From Superficieibacter sp. 1612_C1 (GTDB lineage Bacteria > Pseudomonadota > Gammaproteobacteria > Enterobacterales > Enterobacteriaceae): a stretch of 64,000 bases of DNA. A model generated the notes under the pieces. The model ran no database searches. It saw only the letters and a list, made by a program, of their open reading frames with translations, and was not told where the DNA came from. Shown in pieces: positions 48,472 through 58,366 of the stretch. Location of the stretch: NCBI RefSeq assembly GCF_015234305.1, contig NZ_JADGMI010000002.1, positions 310,001 through 374,000 on the forward strand, in the 5' to 3' direction. The stretch's first letter is position 1; each line of letters opens with the position of its first letter. A program made the position numbers and the translations under genes.

Positions 48472-48740
48472 CAGATTTTTTAAGCGTAATGGAGTAGCGC
48501 GGGAGTTTACGCCGCCTGACGTAAAATAAACAGTGAGTGAAATCAAAACACGCACGATAAATCAAAACAGGTTTTCAAAAGCATTGAAATTGTTGCTGAA
48601 CGAGCTGAAGCCGGTGCCGAACAGGGCCAGTAAACTTCAGCAACGGCGGTGGCACGGGCAATAAAATGTGCTGTACCTCTAAATTTTGTTATCCAAATCA
48701 GAACATTTCTTGCAGGAATTGCCGGAAAGTACCAGACTCC

Positions 48741-48755
48741 TTGAAACGTTTCAGC
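48741..48755. promoter_or_regulatory. Cra (FruR) operator, distal
   Basis: TTGAAACGTTTCAGC matches the Cra palindrome TGAAWCGNTTCA, about 85 bp upstream of the fruB start. Fructose 1-phosphate made by the fru PTS would release Cra. Confidence 0.85.
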
Positions 48756-48805
48756 GTCATCTTTCCATCAGCCGTAACCGGGATGGCGCATTTTTTCTCA
48801 TTATA

Positions 48806-48820
48806 GCTGAAACGATTCAA
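48806..48820. promoter_or_regulatory. Cra (FruR) operator, proximal
   Basis: GCTGAAACGATTCAA is the canonical Cra operator, 20 bp before fruB. Two sites about 65 bp apart repeat the E. coli fruB arrangement. Confidence 0.9.
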
Positions 48821-48839
48821 TTCAGCGGAGAGGAGACCC

Positions 48840-49973
48840 ATGTTCCAGTTATCTGTGCAGGATATTCATCCCGGCCAACAGGCAGGGAATAAAGAAGAAG
48901 CCATTCGTCAGGTTGCCGCCGCGCTCGTGCAGGCCGGTAATGTGGCCGATGGCTACGTCAACGGTATGCTGGCTCGCGAGCAGCAGACCTCCACTTTTCT
49001 CGGCAACGGTATTGCGATCCCTCATGGCACCACGGATACCCGCGATCAGGTGCTGAAAACGGGCGTACAGGTCTATCAATTTCCGCAGGGCGTTACCTGG
49101 GGCGAAGGGCAGACGGCGTATGTGGCCATTGGCATTGCCGCCAGCTCCGATGAACACCTAGGACTGCTGCGTCAGCTGACTCACGTTTTAAGCGATGATT
49201 CGGTTGCTGAACAGCTGAAGACGGCAACCACGGCTGAAGAGCTGCGCGCGCTGCTGATGGGCGAAAAACAGAGCGAAATGCTGAAGCTTGATAACGAAAC
49301 GCTGACGCTGGATATTGCTGCCAGCGATCTGGTGACGTTACAGGCGCTGAATGCTGGCCGCCTGAAAGAAGCAGGCGCAGTAGATGCAGCCTTTGTTACG
49401 CGCGCCATTACAGAGCAACCGCTGAACCTTGGCCAGGGTATCTGGCTGAACGACAGTTCTCAAGGCAACCTGCGCAGTGCTATCGCGGTGAGTCGTGCCT
49501 CTTCAACCTTCGAGGTTAATGGTCAGGCTGCCTCGCTGCTGGTCACCGTCGCAATGACCGATTCCCAGCCGACGCCAGTGCTGGATCGTCTGAGCCAGCT
49601 ACTGCTGAGTAATAAAGCTGACCGTCTGCTCAGTGCCGATGCGGCCACGCTGCTGGCGCTGCTGACCAGTGACGACGCCCTGGCTGACGATGCGCTGAAC
49701 GCTGAATTTGTGGTGCGCAACGAGCACGGTCTCCATGCCCGTCCGGGTACTATGCTGGTCAATACCATTAAACAATTTAACAGCGAAATTACCGTGACTA
49801 ACCTCGACGGTAGCGGCAAACCCGCTAATGGTCGCAGTCTGATGAAAGTGGTCGCGCTGGGCGTGAAAAAAGGCCATCGCCTGCGCTTTACCGCTCAGGG
49901 TGAGGATGCTGAACAAGCATTGGCCGCGATTGGCGCAGCGATTGCCGCCGGTCTTGGGGAGGGCGCAGCATGA
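48840..49973 (+). CDS. fruB: Fructose PTS diphosphoryl transfer protein (EIIA-HPr)
   Basis: Cytoplasmic carrier that passes phosphate from Enzyme I to FruA. It has 377 residues. The N-terminal EIIA-Fru domain has active-site His62 in [14 protein letters not shown] central linker domain (about 145-285) is followed by the FPr/HPr domain with His299 in [11 protein letters not shown] and the regulatory-type [23 protein letters not shown] lies just before ATG. The stop overlaps fruK in ATGA. Confidence 0.98.
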   Translation: MFQLSVQDIHPGQQAGNKEEAIRQVAAALVQAGNVADGYVNGMLAREQQTSTFLGNGIAIPHGTTDTRDQVLKTGVQVYQFPQGVTWGEGQTAYVAIGIAASSDEHLGLLRQLTHVLSDDSVAEQLKTATTAEELRALLMGEKQSEMLKLDNETLTLDIAASDLVTLQALNAGRLKEAGAVDAAFVTRAITEQPLNLGQGIWLNDSSQGNLRSAIAVSRASSTFEVNGQAASLLVTVAMTDSQPTPVLDRLSQLLLSNKADRLLSADAATLLALLTSDDALADDALNAEFVVRNEHGLHARPGTMLVNTIKQFNSEITVTNLDGSGKPANGRSLMKVVALGVKKGHRLRFTAQGEDAEQALAAIGAAIAAGLGEGAA

Positions 49974-50908
49974 GCCGTCGCGTCGCAACCATCACGCTAA
50001 ATCCAGCCTATGATCTGGTCGGGTTCACCCCTGAAGTTGAGCGTGGTGAAGTCAATCTGGTGCGCACGACCGGCCTGCATGCCGCAGGTAAAGGTATTAA
50101 CGTCGCCAAAGTGCTGAAGGATCTGGGCATCGACGTTACCGTGGGTGGTTTCCTGGGAAAAGATAACCAGGACGGCTTTCAGCAGCTGTTCAGCGAACTC
50201 GGCATCGCCAACCGTTTCCAGGTGGTGCAGGGGCGCACACGAATCAACGTTAAGCTGACCGAGAAAGATGGCGAAGTTACCGACTTCAATTTTTCCGGTT
50301 TTGAGGTTACGCCTGCCGACTGGGAGCGCTTTGTCGCGGACTCCCTGACCTGGCTGGGACAGTTCGATATGGTTTGCGTCAGCGGTAGTCTGCCGACCGG
50401 CGTCAGCCCGGAAGCGTTCACCGACTGGATGACGCGTCTGCGCAGCCAGTGTCCGTGCATTATTTTCGACAGCAGCCGTGAAGCGCTGGTTGCCGGTCTG
50501 AAAGCGGCCCCGTGGCTGGTTAAACCTAACCGTCGCGAGCTGGAAATCTGGGCGGGACGTAAACTGCCTGAGCTGAAAGATGTGATCGAAGCGGCCCATG
50601 CGCTGCGCGAGCAGGGTATTGCTCACGTGGTGATCTCGCTGGGTTCAGAAGGCGCGCTGTGGGTCAACGCCTCCGGCGAATGGATCGCCAAACCGCCTTC
50701 CGTTGACGTTGTCAGCACCGTGGGTGCCGGTGATTCCATGGTCGGCGGCCTGATCTACGGTCTGCTGATGCGGGAATCCAGCGAACACACGTTACGGCTG
50801 GCGACCGCCGTTGCTGCACTGGCAGTCAGCCAGAGTAACGTAGGCATTACCGATCGTACCCAGTTAGCCGCGATGATGGCGCGCGTTGACTTACAACCCT
50901 TTAATTAA
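49970..50908 (+). CDS. fruK: 1-phosphofructokinase
   Basis: PfkB-family kinase converting fructose 1-phosphate to fructose 1,6-bisphosphate. It has 312 residues. The PfkB signatures are [16 protein letters not shown] (about 38-53) and [17 protein letters not shown], which contains the catalytic Asp near 255. The ATG lies inside the fruB stop (4-nt overlap), and fruA follows after 16 bp. Confidence 0.98.
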   Translation: MSRRVATITLNPAYDLVGFTPEVERGEVNLVRTTGLHAAGKGINVAKVLKDLGIDVTVGGFLGKDNQDGFQQLFSELGIANRFQVVQGRTRINVKLTEKDGEVTDFNFSGFEVTPADWERFVADSLTWLGQFDMVCVSGSLPTGVSPEAFTDWMTRLRSQCPCIIFDSSREALVAGLKAAPWLVKPNRRELEIWAGRKLPELKDVIEAAHALREQGIAHVVISLGSEGALWVNASGEWIAKPPSVDVVSTVGAGDSMVGGLIYGLLMRESSEHTLRLATAVAALAVSQSNVGITDRTQLAAMMARVDLQPFN

Positions 50909-50924
50909 CAGCAGGAGAGGCATA

Positions 50925-52619
50925 ATGAAAACGCTGCTGATTATTGACGCCGGTCTCGGACAGGCCCGCGCCTATATGGCGAAGACTCTGTTGGGTGCTG
51001 CGGCGCAAAAAGCACATGTTGAAATCACCGATAACCCGAATGACGCTGAACTGGCGATCGTTCTGGGAAACGCCCTGCCTGCGGACAGCGCGCTGAACGG
51101 TAAACAGGTTTTTCTCGGCGATATTAATCGCGCAGTCGCTCATGCAGAACTGTTTCTGAGCGAAGCGAAAGCGCAGGCCACCCCGTACAGTGCGCCTGTT
51201 GTGGCACCTGCTGCATCCACAACCGCCGCAGGCCCGAAACGCATCGTCGCGGTGACGGCGTGTCCGACCGGTGTCGCTCACACCTTTATGGCAGCAGAAG
51301 CGATTGAAACCGAAGCGAAAAAACGCGGCTGGTGGGTGAAAGTTGAAACCCGTGGCTCCGTGGGGGCAGGTAACGCGATTACGCCAGAAGAGGTGGCGCA
51401 GGCCGATCTGGTGATTGTCGCCGCCGATATCGAAGTCGATCTGGCGAAGTTTGCCGGTAAGCCGATGTACCGTACCTCTACCGGACTGGCGCTGAAGAAA
51501 ACCGCTCAGGAACTGGATAAAGCACAGGCTGAAGCCCGTCCTTATCAGCCTGCAGGTCAGACTCAGGCGGCAGGCAGCGAAACGAAAAAAGAGAGCGCAG
51601 GGGCCTATCGCCATCTGTTGACCGGTGTGTCATATATGCTGCCGATGGTGGTGGCGGGCGGTCTGTGTATCGCGCTCTCCTTCGCGTTTGGTATCAAAGC
51701 CTTTGAAGTGAAAGATACGCTGGCGGCGGCGCTGATGCAGATCGGCGGCGGTTCAGCCTTTGCCCTGATGGTTCCTGTGCTGGCGGGCTTTATCGCCTTC
51801 TCCATCGCTGACCGTCCGGGCCTGACGCCGGGTCTTATCGGCGGTATGCTGGCGGTAAGCGGCGGTTCCGGCTTCATTGGCGGGATTATCGCCGGCTTCC
51901 TGGCCGGTTATGTGGCAAAACTGATTAGCACCAAAGTGAAGCTGCCGCAGAGTATGGAAGCGCTGAAGCCGATCCTGATCATTCCGCTGTTCTCCAGCCT
52001 GATTGTGGGTCTGGCAATGATTTACCTGATCGGCAAACCGGTCGCGGGTATTCTGCAATGGCTGACCGTATGGCTGCAAAACATGGGTACGGCGAACGCG
52101 GTTCTGCTGGGTGCGATCCTTGGCGGCATGATGTGTACGGATATGGGTGGCCCGGTTAACAAAGCAGCATACGCGTTTGGGGTTGGCCTGTTGAGTACGC
52201 AGACTTATGCGCCGATGGCAGCCATTATGGCCGCCGGGATGGTTCCACCGCTGGCGATGGGTGTCGCAACGTTGGTTGCGGGCCGTAAGTTTGACAAAGG
52301 TCAGCGTGAAGGCGGTAAAGCGGCACTGGTTCTGGGGCTGTGCTTTATCTCTGAAGGGGCGATTCCGTTCGCGGCGCGCGATCCGATGCGTGTCCTGCCG
52401 TGCTGTATCGTTGGCGGCGCAGTGACCGGTGCGATCTCAATGGCGGTGGGCGCAAAACTGATGGCACCACACGGTGGTCTGTTCGTTCTGTTGATCCCTG
52501 GCGCGATTACCCCGGTTCTTGGCTACCTGCTGGCTATTGTCATCGGTACGCTGGTGGCAGGGCTCTCTTATGCTCTCCTGAAACGTCCGGACGCGGAGAC
52601 GGTGGCGAAAGTCGCTTAA
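50925..52619 (+). CDS. fruA: Fructose-specific PTS permease EIIB'BC
   Basis: Inner-membrane PTS component that imports fructose as fructose 1-phosphate. From ATG 50925 (AGGAGAGGC upstream) it has 564 residues (E. coli 563). The degenerate N-terminal EIIB' domain (about 1-85) has lost its Cys. The functional EIIB domain has Cys113 in VTACPTGVAHTFMAAEA. The EIIC domain (about 225-560, about nine TM) carries MCTDMGGPVNKAAYAFG and FISEGAIPFAARDP. Confidence 0.98.
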   Translation: MKTLLIIDAGLGQARAYMAKTLLGAAAQKAHVEITDNPNDAELAIVLGNALPADSALNGKQVFLGDINRAVAHAELFLSEAKAQATPYSAPVVAPAASTTAAGPKRIVAVTACPTGVAHTFMAAEAIETEAKKRGWWVKVETRGSVGAGNAITPEEVAQADLVIVAADIEVDLAKFAGKPMYRTSTGLALKKTAQELDKAQAEARPYQPAGQTQAAGSETKKESAGAYRHLLTGVSYMLPMVVAGGLCIALSFAFGIKAFEVKDTLAAALMQIGGGSAFALMVPVLAGFIAFSIADRPGLTPGLIGGMLAVSGGSGFIGGIIAGFLAGYVAKLISTKVKLPQSMEALKPILIIPLFSSLIVGLAMIYLIGKPVAGILQWLTVWLQNMGTANAVLLGAILGGMMCTDMGGPVNKAAYAFGVGLLSTQTYAPMAAIMAAGMVPPLAMGVATLVAGRKFDKGQREGGKAALVLGLCFISEGAIPFAARDPMRVLPCCIVGGAVTGAISMAVGAKLMAPHGGLFVLLIPGAITPVLGYLLAIVIGTLVAGLSYALLKRPDAETVAKVA

Positions 52620-52635
52620 CTCTCTGCTGATGTGA

Positions 52636-52666
52636 AAAAAAGGCCGATTTATCGGCCTTTTTTATT
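52636..52666. terminator. Bidirectional terminator between fruA and nfo
   Basis: AAAAAGGCCGAT TT ATCGGCCTTTTTT is a perfect hairpin with A and T tracts on both sides, suited to both convergent genes. Confidence 0.9.
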
Positions 52667-52673
52667 CACTTCT

Positions 52674-53531
52674 TTACGCTACCTTCTCTTGCGTTTGCTG
52701 TGCCTTTAGCCAGGCGATCTCTTCTGCCCAGATATCTGAATTAACCGTTTCCAGAATGAGCGGAATACCGTCAAAACGGTGGTCCTGCATGATCCAGCGA
52801 AACGCGTCATGTCCGATGTTTCCTTCGCCGAGGCTGTGATGACGGTCAACCCGGCTGGCAAACTGGCTTTTCGCATCGTTAAGATGCATCCCACGCAGGT
52901 ATTTAAAACCGACGATCCGTTCAAACTCGGCAAACGTTTTTTCCGTGACTTCCGCGCTGCGCAAATCATATCCGGCGGCGAAGGCGTGGCAGGTATCTAT
53001 GCATACACCCACGCGGGATTTATCCTCAACGCCATCAATAATGGCCGCCAGATGTTCAAATTTAAAGCCGAGATTGCTGCCCTGGCCGGCCGTGTTTTCA
53101 ATCACGGCGGTTACGCCCTGGGTTTTTTCCAGCGCGATATTAATGGATTCGGCAATCCGTGCCAGACATTCGTCTTCCGGGATCTGCTGTAAATGGCTGC
53201 CGGGATGAAAGTTTAACAGCGTTAAGCCCAGCTGCTGACAGCGTGACATTTCATCAATAAATGCCTCGCGCGATTTTTCCAGCGCTTCTGTAACAGGATG
53301 GCCGAGGTTAATGAGATAACTATCGTGGGGCAGGATTTGCGCGGGAGAATACTGATATTGCTCGCAGGCCGCCTGAAAAGCAGTAATGCCTTCCTCGTTC
53401 AACGGCGCGGCGCGCCACTGGCGCTGATTTTTGGTGAATAGTGCAAAGGCCGTCGCATCAATTTCAGCGGCGCGAATAACGGCATTCGCCAGACCGCCAG
53501 CGGCGCTGACATGCGCTCCAACATACTTCAT
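52674..53531 (-). CDS. nfo: Endonuclease IV (AP endonuclease)
   Basis: Zn-dependent AP endonuclease and 3'-phosphodiesterase of base excision repair, SoxRS-inducible in E. coli. It has 285 residues. TIM-barrel signatures are [54 protein letters not shown] and [24 protein letters not shown], which contain the metal-binding His, Glu and Asp residues. A single-gene unit separated from yeiH by 72 bp. Confidence 0.98.
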   Translation of the reverse strand: MKYVGAHVSAAGGLANAVIRAAEIDATAFALFTKNQRQWRAAPLNEEGITAFQAACEQYQYSPAQILPHDSYLINLGHPVTEALEKSREAFIDEMSRCQQLGLTLLNFHPGSHLQQIPEDECLARIAESINIALEKTQGVTAVIENTAGQGSNLGFKFEHLAAIIDGVEDKSRVGVCIDTCHAFAAGYDLRSAEVTEKTFAEFERIVGFKYLRGMHLNDAKSQFASRVDRHHSLGEGNIGHDAFRWIMQDHRFDGIPLILETVNSDIWAEEIAWLKAQQTQEKVA

Positions 53532-53603
53532 AAAAAACTCCTGTTAAACCCGCCAGGGCAAGACGCTCTATCATAGCGGGTTAACAGGAGGAAGTTGTAG
53601 GGT

Positions 53604-54653
53604 TTATCTCAATAGCGTATGGACCAGCAGGTTGATTGCACCGCCGCCGACGATTAGCCAGACAAAGAGCATCAGCGCCATTAACAGCGGTTTAGCCCCC
53701 GCTTTTTTCAGCGCGCTGACGTGGGTCGTCAGCCCAAGCGCCGCCATCGCCATGGCAAGGAAAATCGTATCAAGCGTAATCAGCATATCAACGATGGCTT
53801 TTGGCAGCAGATGAAACGAGTTGAAAATGGCGACCACAATAAACATGACCGCAAACCACGGAATAGTGATTTTGCTTTTCTGCTCACCGGAAGCGGGGGC
53901 TAACTGGCGCACCCGCGCGGCCAGAATGAGCAGGAAGGGGGCCAGCATCATTACGCGGATCATTTTGGTTATGACCGCCGCGTTTTCCGCCTGTGGCGCA
54001 ACGGCATGACCGGCAGCAACCACCTGGGCCACTTCATGCATAGTCGAGCCAATATAAATGCCGTAATTTTCACTGCTGAACCACATGCCCAGCAGGTGAT
54101 ACATCGCCGGATAGAGAAAAATGGCGATGGTGCCAAAAATCACCACCGTGGCGACGGCGACGGTCACTTTACTGGCCTCGGCTTTGACCACCGGTTCGGT
54201 CGCCAGCACCGCCGCCGCACCGCAGATACTGCTACCTGCGCCGATGAGCCACGTCGTTTGTTTATCAAGCCCAAAGAGCTTCTGCCCGACAACGCAGGCG
54301 ATTATAAAAGTGCTGGAGAGGGTAAGAATGTCAATTGCCACGCCGCTGACGCCGACATCGGCAATTTGGGCAAAGGTCAGGCGGAAGCCATATAAAATGA
54401 TCCCAAGGCGTAGCAGACGCTGTTTAGCGAATTGCACGCCGGTATCACAATGCTGGCTCAGGCCGGAATAAACGGTGTTGCCGATAAGCATCCCGAGCAG
54501 GATCGCCAGCGTCAGGGCGCTAAAACCAGCGCCAGCGACGGCTGGAAAAGAGCCAGCCCAGATGGCAATACTCACCAGTACGGCGCTTAATAGCAGCCCT
54601 GGAATAAATCGCCATACCCGGCGCTGTGGTATCCCTGTGATTACTTCAGTCAT
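53604..54653 (-). CDS. yeiH: YeiH family putative transporter (UPF0324)
   Basis: Inner-membrane protein with about 10 TM helices, 349 residues. Family motifs are [39 protein letters not shown] and [24 protein letters not shown], followed by [16 protein letters not shown]. The substrate is unproven; sulfite or related anions have been suggested for relatives near LysR regulators. It is divergent from the LysR-type yeiE, which probably controls it. Confidence 0.93.
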   Translation of the reverse strand: MTEVITGIPQRRVWRFIPGLLLSAVLVSIAIWAGSFPAVAGAGFSALTLAILLGMLIGNTVYSGLSQHCDTGVQFAKQRLLRLGIILYGFRLTFAQIADVGVSGVAIDILTLSSTFIIACVVGQKLFGLDKQTTWLIGAGSSICGAAAVLATEPVVKAEASKVTVAVATVVIFGTIAIFLYPAMYHLLGMWFSSENYGIYIGSTMHEVAQVVAAGHAVAPQAENAAVITKMIRVMMLAPFLLILAARVRQLAPASGEQKSKITIPWFAVMFIVVAIFNSFHLLPKAIVDMLITLDTIFLAMAMAALGLTTHVSALKKAGAKPLLMALMLFVWLIVGGGAINLLVHTLLR

Positions 54654-54708
54654 AACCCTCTCCTTTGTCTGTGAATAAGGTTATGCCGCAGCGGTATAAA
54701 AATGAAAT

Positions 54709-54732
54709 TGATTATATGTTTATAATTAATCA
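54709..54732. promoter_or_regulatory. Candidate YeiE operator between yeiH and yeiE
   Basis: TGATTA...TAATCA flanks the inner repeat ATTATA TGTT TATAAT, an interrupted palindrome in the 118-bp divergent gap. The T-N11-A form and A+T content fit a LysR-type site. Assignment to YeiE rests on position. Confidence 0.5.
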
Positions 54733-54771
54733 GAATAAGTGGTAAGCGCTTTTCTTACCTCAGGAACCGTT

Positions 54772-55638
54772 ATGCATATCACGCTACGCCAGCTTGAAGT
54801 CTTTGTTGAGGTGCTCAAATGTGGTTCCACAACCCAGGCGTCGCAAATGCTGGCGCTATCGCAATCCGCCGTGAGTGCGGCGCTAACCGAGCTGGAAGGT
54901 CAGCTGGGCGTGCAGCTTTTTGACCGGGTAGGGAAGCGGCTGGTGGTCAATGAACACGGGCGACTGCTTTATTCACGCGCGCTTTTGCTGCTTGAAGACG
55001 CGGGCGAAATAGAAAAGCTGTTTAAAGAAGATAACGGCGCGATCCGTGTCTCGGCCAGTAGCACCATCGGCAACTATATTCTGCCGGAAGTGATTGCCCG
55101 TTATCGGCATGACTTTCCCGAACTGCCGCTCGAGATGAGCGTGGGTAACAGTCAGGATGTGGTGAATGCGGTAGCGGATTTCCGTGTCGACATTGGCCTT
55201 ATCGAAGGGCCTTGCCACCATATTGATATTATTGCCGAACCGTGGCTTGAAGATGAGCTGGTAATCTTCGCCGCGCCCACCTCGCCGCTGTTTGATAAGC
55301 CAGTGACGCTCGACGCGCTGGCGGCGGCTCCCTGGATCCTGCGCGAGCATGGCTCTGGCACCCGCGAAATAGTCGATTTCCTGCTGCTTTCCCATCTGCC
55401 ACAGTTTCGGCTTGGAATGGAACTGGGCAACTCGGAAGCGATTAAACACGCAGTTCGTCATGGGCTGGGGATCAGTTGCCTTTCGCGGCGCGTCATTGCT
55501 GAACAGCTGGCGTCGGGAACGCTGCGTGAAATTGAAACGTCGCTGCCACGCCTGACCCGCACGCTATGGCGCATCAGCCACCGGCAGAAGCGGCTGTCGA
55601 ACGCGTTACTGCGTTTTTTGAGCTATTGTGATGGATAA
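54772..55638 (+). CDS. yeiE: LysR-family transcriptional regulator YeiE
   Basis: LysR-type regulator, 288 residues from ATG 54772 ([20 protein letters not shown]) with CAGGA upstream; the frame is open 11 codons earlier, without support. The N-terminal winged HTH is [40 protein letters not shown]. The C-terminal co-inducer domain occupies about 90-288. In Salmonella and Cronobacter, YeiE is linked to sulfite response and flagellar or virulence control. It is divergent from yeiH. Confidence 0.95.
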   Translation: MHITLRQLEVFVEVLKCGSTTQASQMLALSQSAVSAALTELEGQLGVQLFDRVGKRLVVNEHGRLLYSRALLLLEDAGEIEKLFKEDNGAIRVSASSTIGNYILPEVIARYRHDFPELPLEMSVGNSQDVVNAVADFRVDIGLIEGPCHHIDIIAEPWLEDELVIFAAPTSPLFDKPVTLDALAAAPWILREHGSGTREIVDFLLLSHLPQFRLGMELGNSEAIKHAVRHGLGISCLSRRVIAEQLASGTLREIETSLPRLTRTLWRISHRQKRLSNALLRFLSYCDG

Positions 55639-55875
55639 TGTTTTGCCTGTGTTCTGAACGCGCCTTTCTCCCATGAGTGAAAATCCCTCTTTCGATCTCC
55701 CTGTGCACTGCCTCACTTTGGGCATTGCATTGATTCGCCATAATCGCAAAGGGCTGCTTTACTTATAATCCCTGGATGATCATGAAGGTCTCTTATAACT
55801 GCGCATTTGTGCCGGATGAGAGCCGTTTGGTCTGCTACAATCGCGCCTCAATTTTTGGATGGACAGCATTTTCCT

Positions 55876-57345
55876 ATGGTTTCCCAAACTAAAACCACAC
55901 AAGCGCCCGCGCTACGTCGCGAACTCAAGGCGCGTCATCTGACGATGATTGCCATTGGTGGCTCCATCGGTACAGGTTTGTTTGTTGCTTCCGGAGCGAC
56001 AATTTCTCAGGCGGGTCCGGGCGGCGCGCTGTTTTCCTATATTCTGATTGGCCTGATGGTCTATTTCCTGATGACCAGTCTGGGCGAGCTGGCGGCGTAT
56101 ATGCCGGTATCCGGCTCATTTGCCACCTATGGTCAGCAATATGTAGAAGAAGGTTTTGGCTTCGCGCTGGGCTGGAACTACTGGTACAACTGGGCGGTGA
56201 CTATCGCTGTGGATCTGGTTGCCGCACAGCTGGTGATGAACTGGTGGTTCCCGGATACGCCGGGCTGGATCTGGAGCGCGCTGTTCCTGTGCGTGATTTT
56301 CCTGCTGAACTACATCTCGGTGAAAGGCTTTGGTGAAGCAGAATACTGGTTCTCGCTCATCAAAGTGGCGACGGTCGTCATCTTTATTATCGTTGGCCTG
56401 ATGATGATCCTCGGCATTTTCCAGGGGGCTGAACCGGCAGGCTGGAGCAACTGGAGCATCGGCGAAGCGCCGTTTGCCGGTGGCTTTGCCGCAATGATTG
56501 GCGTGGCGATGATCGTCGGCTTCTCCTTCCAGGGAACCGAGCTTATCGGCATTGCCGCCGGGGAATCTGAAGATCCGGAGAAAAACATTCCGCGCGCGGT
56601 GCGTCAGGTATTCTGGCGTATCCTGCTGTTCTATGTCTTTGCGATCCTGATTATCAGCCTGATTATTCCTTATACCGATCCGAGCCTGCTGCGTAATGAT
56701 GTGAAAGACATCAGCGTCAGTCCGTTCACACTGGTATTCCAGCATGCGGGCCTGCTTTCCGCGGCGGCGATCATGAATGCGGTGATCCTGACGGCGGTAT
56801 TGTCGGCGGGTAACTCGGGCATGTACGCCTCAACGCGTATGCTTTACACCCTGGCCTGCGATGGTAAAGCGCCGCGCATCTTTGCGAAACTGTCGAAAGG
56901 CGGCGTGCCGCGTAATGCGCTGTATGCCACCACGGTGATTGCCGGTCTCTGTTTCCTGACCTCGATGTTCGGTAACCAGACCGTTTATCTGTGGTTGTTG
57001 AACACGTCGGGCATGACGGGTTTCATCGCCTGGCTGGGGATTGCCATTAGTCATTATCGCTTCCGCCGCGGCTATGTGTTGCAGGGACACGATATTAACG
57101 ATCTGCCGTACCGTTCTGGTTTCTTCCCGATTGGGCCGATTTTTGCCTTCGTGCTGTGCCTGATTATCACTCTGGGGCAGAACTACGAAGCGTTCCTGAG
57201 CGATACTATAGACTGGGGCAGCGTCGCGGCGACCTATATCGGTATTCCGCTGTTTCTGATTATCTGGTTCGGCTACAAACTCAGCAAAGGCACGCGCTTT
57301 GTGAGCTATCGGGAGATGAAATTTCCTGAACGATTTAAGAAATAA
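55876..57345 (+). CDS. lysP: Lysine-specific permease
   Basis: APC-superfamily lysine:H+ symporter and partner of CadC in pH/lysine sensing. From ATG 55876 (MVSQTKTTQAPALRRELKARH) it has 489 residues as in E. coli; the frame is open 23 codons upstream. Twelve TM helices are seen, with the APC signature IAIGGSIGTGLFVASGATISQAGPGGAL and FSFQGTELIGIAAGESEDPEKNIPRAVRQVFWRI. The 237-bp upstream gap should hold the promoter; E. coli lysP is ArgP-activated, but no site is claimed. Confidence 0.97.
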   Translation: MVSQTKTTQAPALRRELKARHLTMIAIGGSIGTGLFVASGATISQAGPGGALFSYILIGLMVYFLMTSLGELAAYMPVSGSFATYGQQYVEEGFGFALGWNYWYNWAVTIAVDLVAAQLVMNWWFPDTPGWIWSALFLCVIFLLNYISVKGFGEAEYWFSLIKVATVVIFIIVGLMMILGIFQGAEPAGWSNWSIGEAPFAGGFAAMIGVAMIVGFSFQGTELIGIAAGESEDPEKNIPRAVRQVFWRILLFYVFAILIISLIIPYTDPSLLRNDVKDISVSPFTLVFQHAGLLSAAAIMNAVILTAVLSAGNSGMYASTRMLYTLACDGKAPRIFAKLSKGGVPRNALYATTVIAGLCFLTSMFGNQTVYLWLLNTSGMTGFIAWLGIAISHYRFRRGYVLQGHDINDLPYRSGFFPIGPIFAFVLCLIITLGQNYEAFLSDTIDWGSVAATYIGIPLFLIIWFGYKLSKGTRFVSYREMKFPERFKK

Positions 57346-57363
57346 AGCAGTCTGTGAATAGCG

Positions 57364-57397
57364 AAAGCCCGGCAAATACATGCCGGGCTTTTTTTAT
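57364..57397. terminator. Bidirectional terminator between lysP and yeiG
   Basis: AAAGCCCGGCA AATACA TGCCGGGCTTT is followed by more Ts. It overlaps the last codon of yeiG. Confidence 0.85.
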
Positions 57398-58230
57398 TTC
57401 AGCAAATACTGCGCGTGAAAGCGTAAATGATCCTCAATAAATGAGGCGATAAAATAATAGCTATGATCGTACCCCGGCTGGCTGCGCAGCGTCAGCGGCC
57501 AGTTGCTTTGCCTGGCGATTTCCTCAAGCCGAGCGGGCTGAAGCTGGTCAGCAAGGAACTGGTCGCTGTCGCCCTGGTCAATAAGCAATGGGATCGGCGA
57601 CGTTTGTCTGGCGGCCTGCATTAGCGCACAGCTATCCCATTCCTGCCAGGCGGCGCGATTTTCCCCTAAATAGGCTCTGAAGGCTTTTTGCCCCCACGGT
57701 ACGTTGAGCGGATTAACAATCGGCGCGAACGCCGACGCGCTGGTGTACTTACCGGGATTTTTCAGCGCCATGATGAGCGCGCCGTGCCCGCCCATTGAGT
57801 GACCGCTAATTGCACAGCGTTCGCTGACGCTAAATTTGTCCTGAATCAGCGCAGGCAGTTCATCGCGCAGATAGTCATACATCCGGTAGTGTGACGCCCA
57901 GGGCTGTTCCGTGGCATTGAGGTAAAATCCTGCACCTTTACCCAGGTCGTAGCCTTCATCGTCGGCCACGTCATCACCCCGCGGGCTGGTATCCGCCATC
58001 ACCAGCACGATGCCCAGTTCAGCGGCAACCCGCTGCGCCCCGGCTTTGGTGGTAAAATTCTCGTCATTGCAGGTTAACCCTGACAGCCAGTACAGCACCG
58101 GCGGTGGGGCCGCGTCTCGTGGCGGGGGTAAAAAAATACTAAACGTCATTGCACAGTTCAGCGTGGTGGAGTCGTGCCGCCAGCGTTGCTGCCAGCCTTC
58201 AAAACAGCGATGTTCTTCGAGCAGTTCCAT
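57394..58230 (-). CDS. yeiG: S-formylglutathione hydrolase
   Basis: Alpha/beta-hydrolase (esterase D family) that hydrolyses S-formylglutathione in formaldehyde detoxification. From ATG 58230 ([17 protein letters not shown]), preceded by GGGAG, it has 278 residues as in E. coli. The nucleophile elbow is [11 protein letters not shown] with Ser in the GxSxG motif; DQGDSDQFL and [15 protein letters not shown] supply the catalytic Asp and His. It converges with lysP and is divergent from the MFS gene. Confidence 0.96.
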   Translation of the reverse strand: MELLEEHRCFEGWQQRWRHDSTTLNCAMTFSIFLPPPRDAAPPPVLYWLSGLTCNDENFTTKAGAQRVAAELGIVLVMADTSPRGDDVADDEGYDLGKGAGFYLNATEQPWASHYRMYDYLRDELPALIQDKFSVSERCAISGHSMGGHGALIMALKNPGKYTSASAFAPIVNPLNVPWGQKAFRAYLGENRAAWQEWDSCALMQAARQTSPIPLLIDQGDSDQFLADQLQPARLEEIARQSNWPLTLRSQPGYDHSYYFIASFIEDHLRFHAQYLLK

Positions 58231-58366
58231 TCGGGCTCCCAGGTGATGATGTAAAAACGTTTTAACATCATACAGACGATTCATGCGCAGTGAGTAATTT
58301 TCACTTCCCCATTACTCACACATATTGCATCATAAACATAACTTTACATTAACAACTGAGGTGGGC

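Larger units (their letters stand above)
48472..48839. promoter_or_regulatory. setB-fruB regulatory region
   Basis: A 368-bp divergent intergenic region without a gene. The right-hand 100 bp carry the two Cra operators listed separately. The remainder contains the setB leader and no further structure that I can name. Confidence 0.6.
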
